From positions 1 to 5,683 of the forward strand of contig JAUVTH010000105.1 of assembly GCA_030601615.1 (NCBI GenBank): a stretch of 5,683 bases of DNA, given 5' to 3'. Positions 4,949-5,683 of the stretch are shown piece by piece. A program made the translations under genes and the position numbers. Under the pieces are notes generated by a model. It saw nothing but the letters and a program-made list of their open reading frames with translations. It was not told the DNA's origin and did no database searches. Numbering within the stretch: position 1 is the stretch's first letter; each line of letters begins with the position of its first letter. The DNA is from Gemmatimonadota bacterium. GTDB taxonomy: Bacteria; Gemmatimonadota; Gemmatimonadetes; Palauibacterales; Palauibacteraceae.

Positions 4949-5683
4949 TCAGCTTCTCTCGAACCGGAGCTCTCCACCCACCAGAGTCCGGTACACCCGC
5001 CCGCGCAACTCCCAGCCGGCGATCGGCGTGTTACGGCTCCTCGATCGAAAGTCCGCCGGGTCGACCGTCCACGTCTCGTCGGGATCGAGAACGACTATGT
5101 CGGCCGGCGACCCGGGCCGCAACGTGCCGCCGTCCAGTCCCATGATGCGAGCCGGCTTGCAGGACATTCGATCGATCAGCTCCGAGAGGGTCAGACGACC
5201 GGTCTCGACGAGCGCTCGCATGCTCAGCCCCAGCGCGGTCTCGAGCCCGTTGATCCCGAACGGAGCGTAGTCGAATTCCTGCTCCTTCTCCTCGTACGTG
5301 TGCGGCGCGTGGTCCGTGGCGATGATGTCGATCACCCCGTCGATCAGCGCCTGCGTCACGGCCTCGACGTCCTCCTCGGTCCGTAGCGGAGGATTCACCT
5401 TCGCCTCCGTATTGTAACCGCGGCACATCTCGTCCGTCAGGTTCAGGTGGTGCGGCGTGACCTCCGAGGTCACTCTGAGCCCCTTCTCCTTCGCCATCTT
5501 CAGTTGCTCGACCGATTGCCGCGCCGACACGTGGCAGACATGCAGGTGTCCGCCCGTCAACTCCGCGAGCTGGATGTCGCGGGCCACCATGCAGGCTTCC
5601 GCCGCGTTCGGAAGACCGCGCAGCCCGAGGACGGTCGCGACCTTTCCCTCGTTCATGACGCCACCGGAGAGGGCCACGTCCTC
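4949..5683 (-). CDS. pyrC: Dihydroorotase, class I (partial, N-terminus beyond right edge)
   Basis: Dihydroorotase is the zinc amidohydrolase that reversibly cyclises N-carbamoyl-L-aspartate to dihydroorotate, the third step of pyrimidine synthesis in the cytoplasm. The visible 244 residues match the C-terminal part of class I enzymes of about 425-430 residues. In order they show GGVMNEGKVAT, the metal-ligand stretch HVCHVSA, EVTPHHL with the next metal His, AKVNPPLR for substrate contact, ATDHAPH with the catalytic Asp, APFGINGLETALG, and the closing RSRSRNTPIAGWELRG. Every motif expected in this part is intact. The missing N-terminus should hold the HxH zinc pair. The frame is open to the right edge, and the ED at 5678-5683 probably corresponds to the conserved HCED segment. 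The gene ends in TGA at 4949. In many genomes this class sits beside pyrB, which would lie beyond the window. Allantoinase and hydantoinase are related alternatives, but the PPLR and NTPIAGW motifs favour dihydroorotase. Confidence 0.95.
   Translation of the reverse strand, partial: EDVALSGGVMNEGKVATVLGLRGLPNAAEACMVARDIQLAELTGGHLHVCHVSARQSVEQLKMAKEKGLRVTSEVTPHHLNLTDEMCRGYNTEAKVNPPLRTEEDVEAVTQALIDGVIDIIATDHAPHTYEEKEQEFDYAPFGINGLETALGLSMRALVETGRLTLSELIDRMSCKPARIMGLDGGTLRPGSPADIVVLDPDETWTVDPADFRSRSRNTPIAGWELRGRVYRTLVGGELRFERS

Noticed and set aside
1..5683. Search for tRNA or rRNA genes, insertion-sequence ends, integrase sites and CRISPR repeats
   Set aside because: Coding genes fill nearly the whole window. 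The three gaps (97, 65 and 66 nt) are too short for such elements and show only the sites listed.

Overview
This is a GC-rich, gene-dense stretch of bacterial chromosome made almost entirely of housekeeping genes. It holds six protein genes, five on the minus strand and one (rpsT) on the plus strand. Nothing points to a phage, plasmid, insertion sequence, CRISPR array or defence island. The gene set (scpA-scpB-rluB, rpsT, class I dihydroorotase), the GC-rich codon use and the style of the two unnamed proteins remind me most of Gemmatimonadota or a neighbouring phylum. That placement is recollection, not proof.

Layout from left to right: (1) 2-1372, minus strand, the first 457 residues of an atypical Rossmann-fold, SDR-like protein that runs off the left edge. 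(2) 1374-2105, an RluB-family pseudouridine synthase. (3) 2109-2708, scpB. (4) 2705-3505, scpA. Transcription runs scpA -> scpB -> rluB -> SDR-like, with junctions of a 4-nt overlap, a 3-nt gap and a 1-nt gap, so this looks like one translationally coupled operon. (5) 3506-3602, a 97-nt divergent intergenic region with a candidate promoter, a palindrome in the leader and a clear ribosome binding site for rpsT. (6) 3603-3860, plus strand, rpsT (ribosomal protein S20) with a TTG start. (7) 3861-3925, a short convergent gap with a strong GC hairpin. (8) 3926-4882, minus strand, a coiled-coil protein with a very acidic low-complexity C-terminal half. (9) 4883-4948, a 66-nt gap. (10) 4949-5683, the C-terminal 244 residues of a class I dihydroorotase whose N-terminus lies beyond the right edge.

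Functionally, ScpA and ScpB are the kleisin and winged-helix subunits of the SMC condensin that compacts and segregates the chromosome. RluB-family enzymes pseudouridylate 23S rRNA, S20 belongs to the 30S subunit, and dihydroorotase makes dihydroorotate for pyrimidine synthesis. The two unnamed proteins are the least explained parts: the SDR-like protein at the end of the condensin operon and the acidic coiled-coil protein downstream of dihydroorotase. I do not see convincing evidence of a new multi-gene system.
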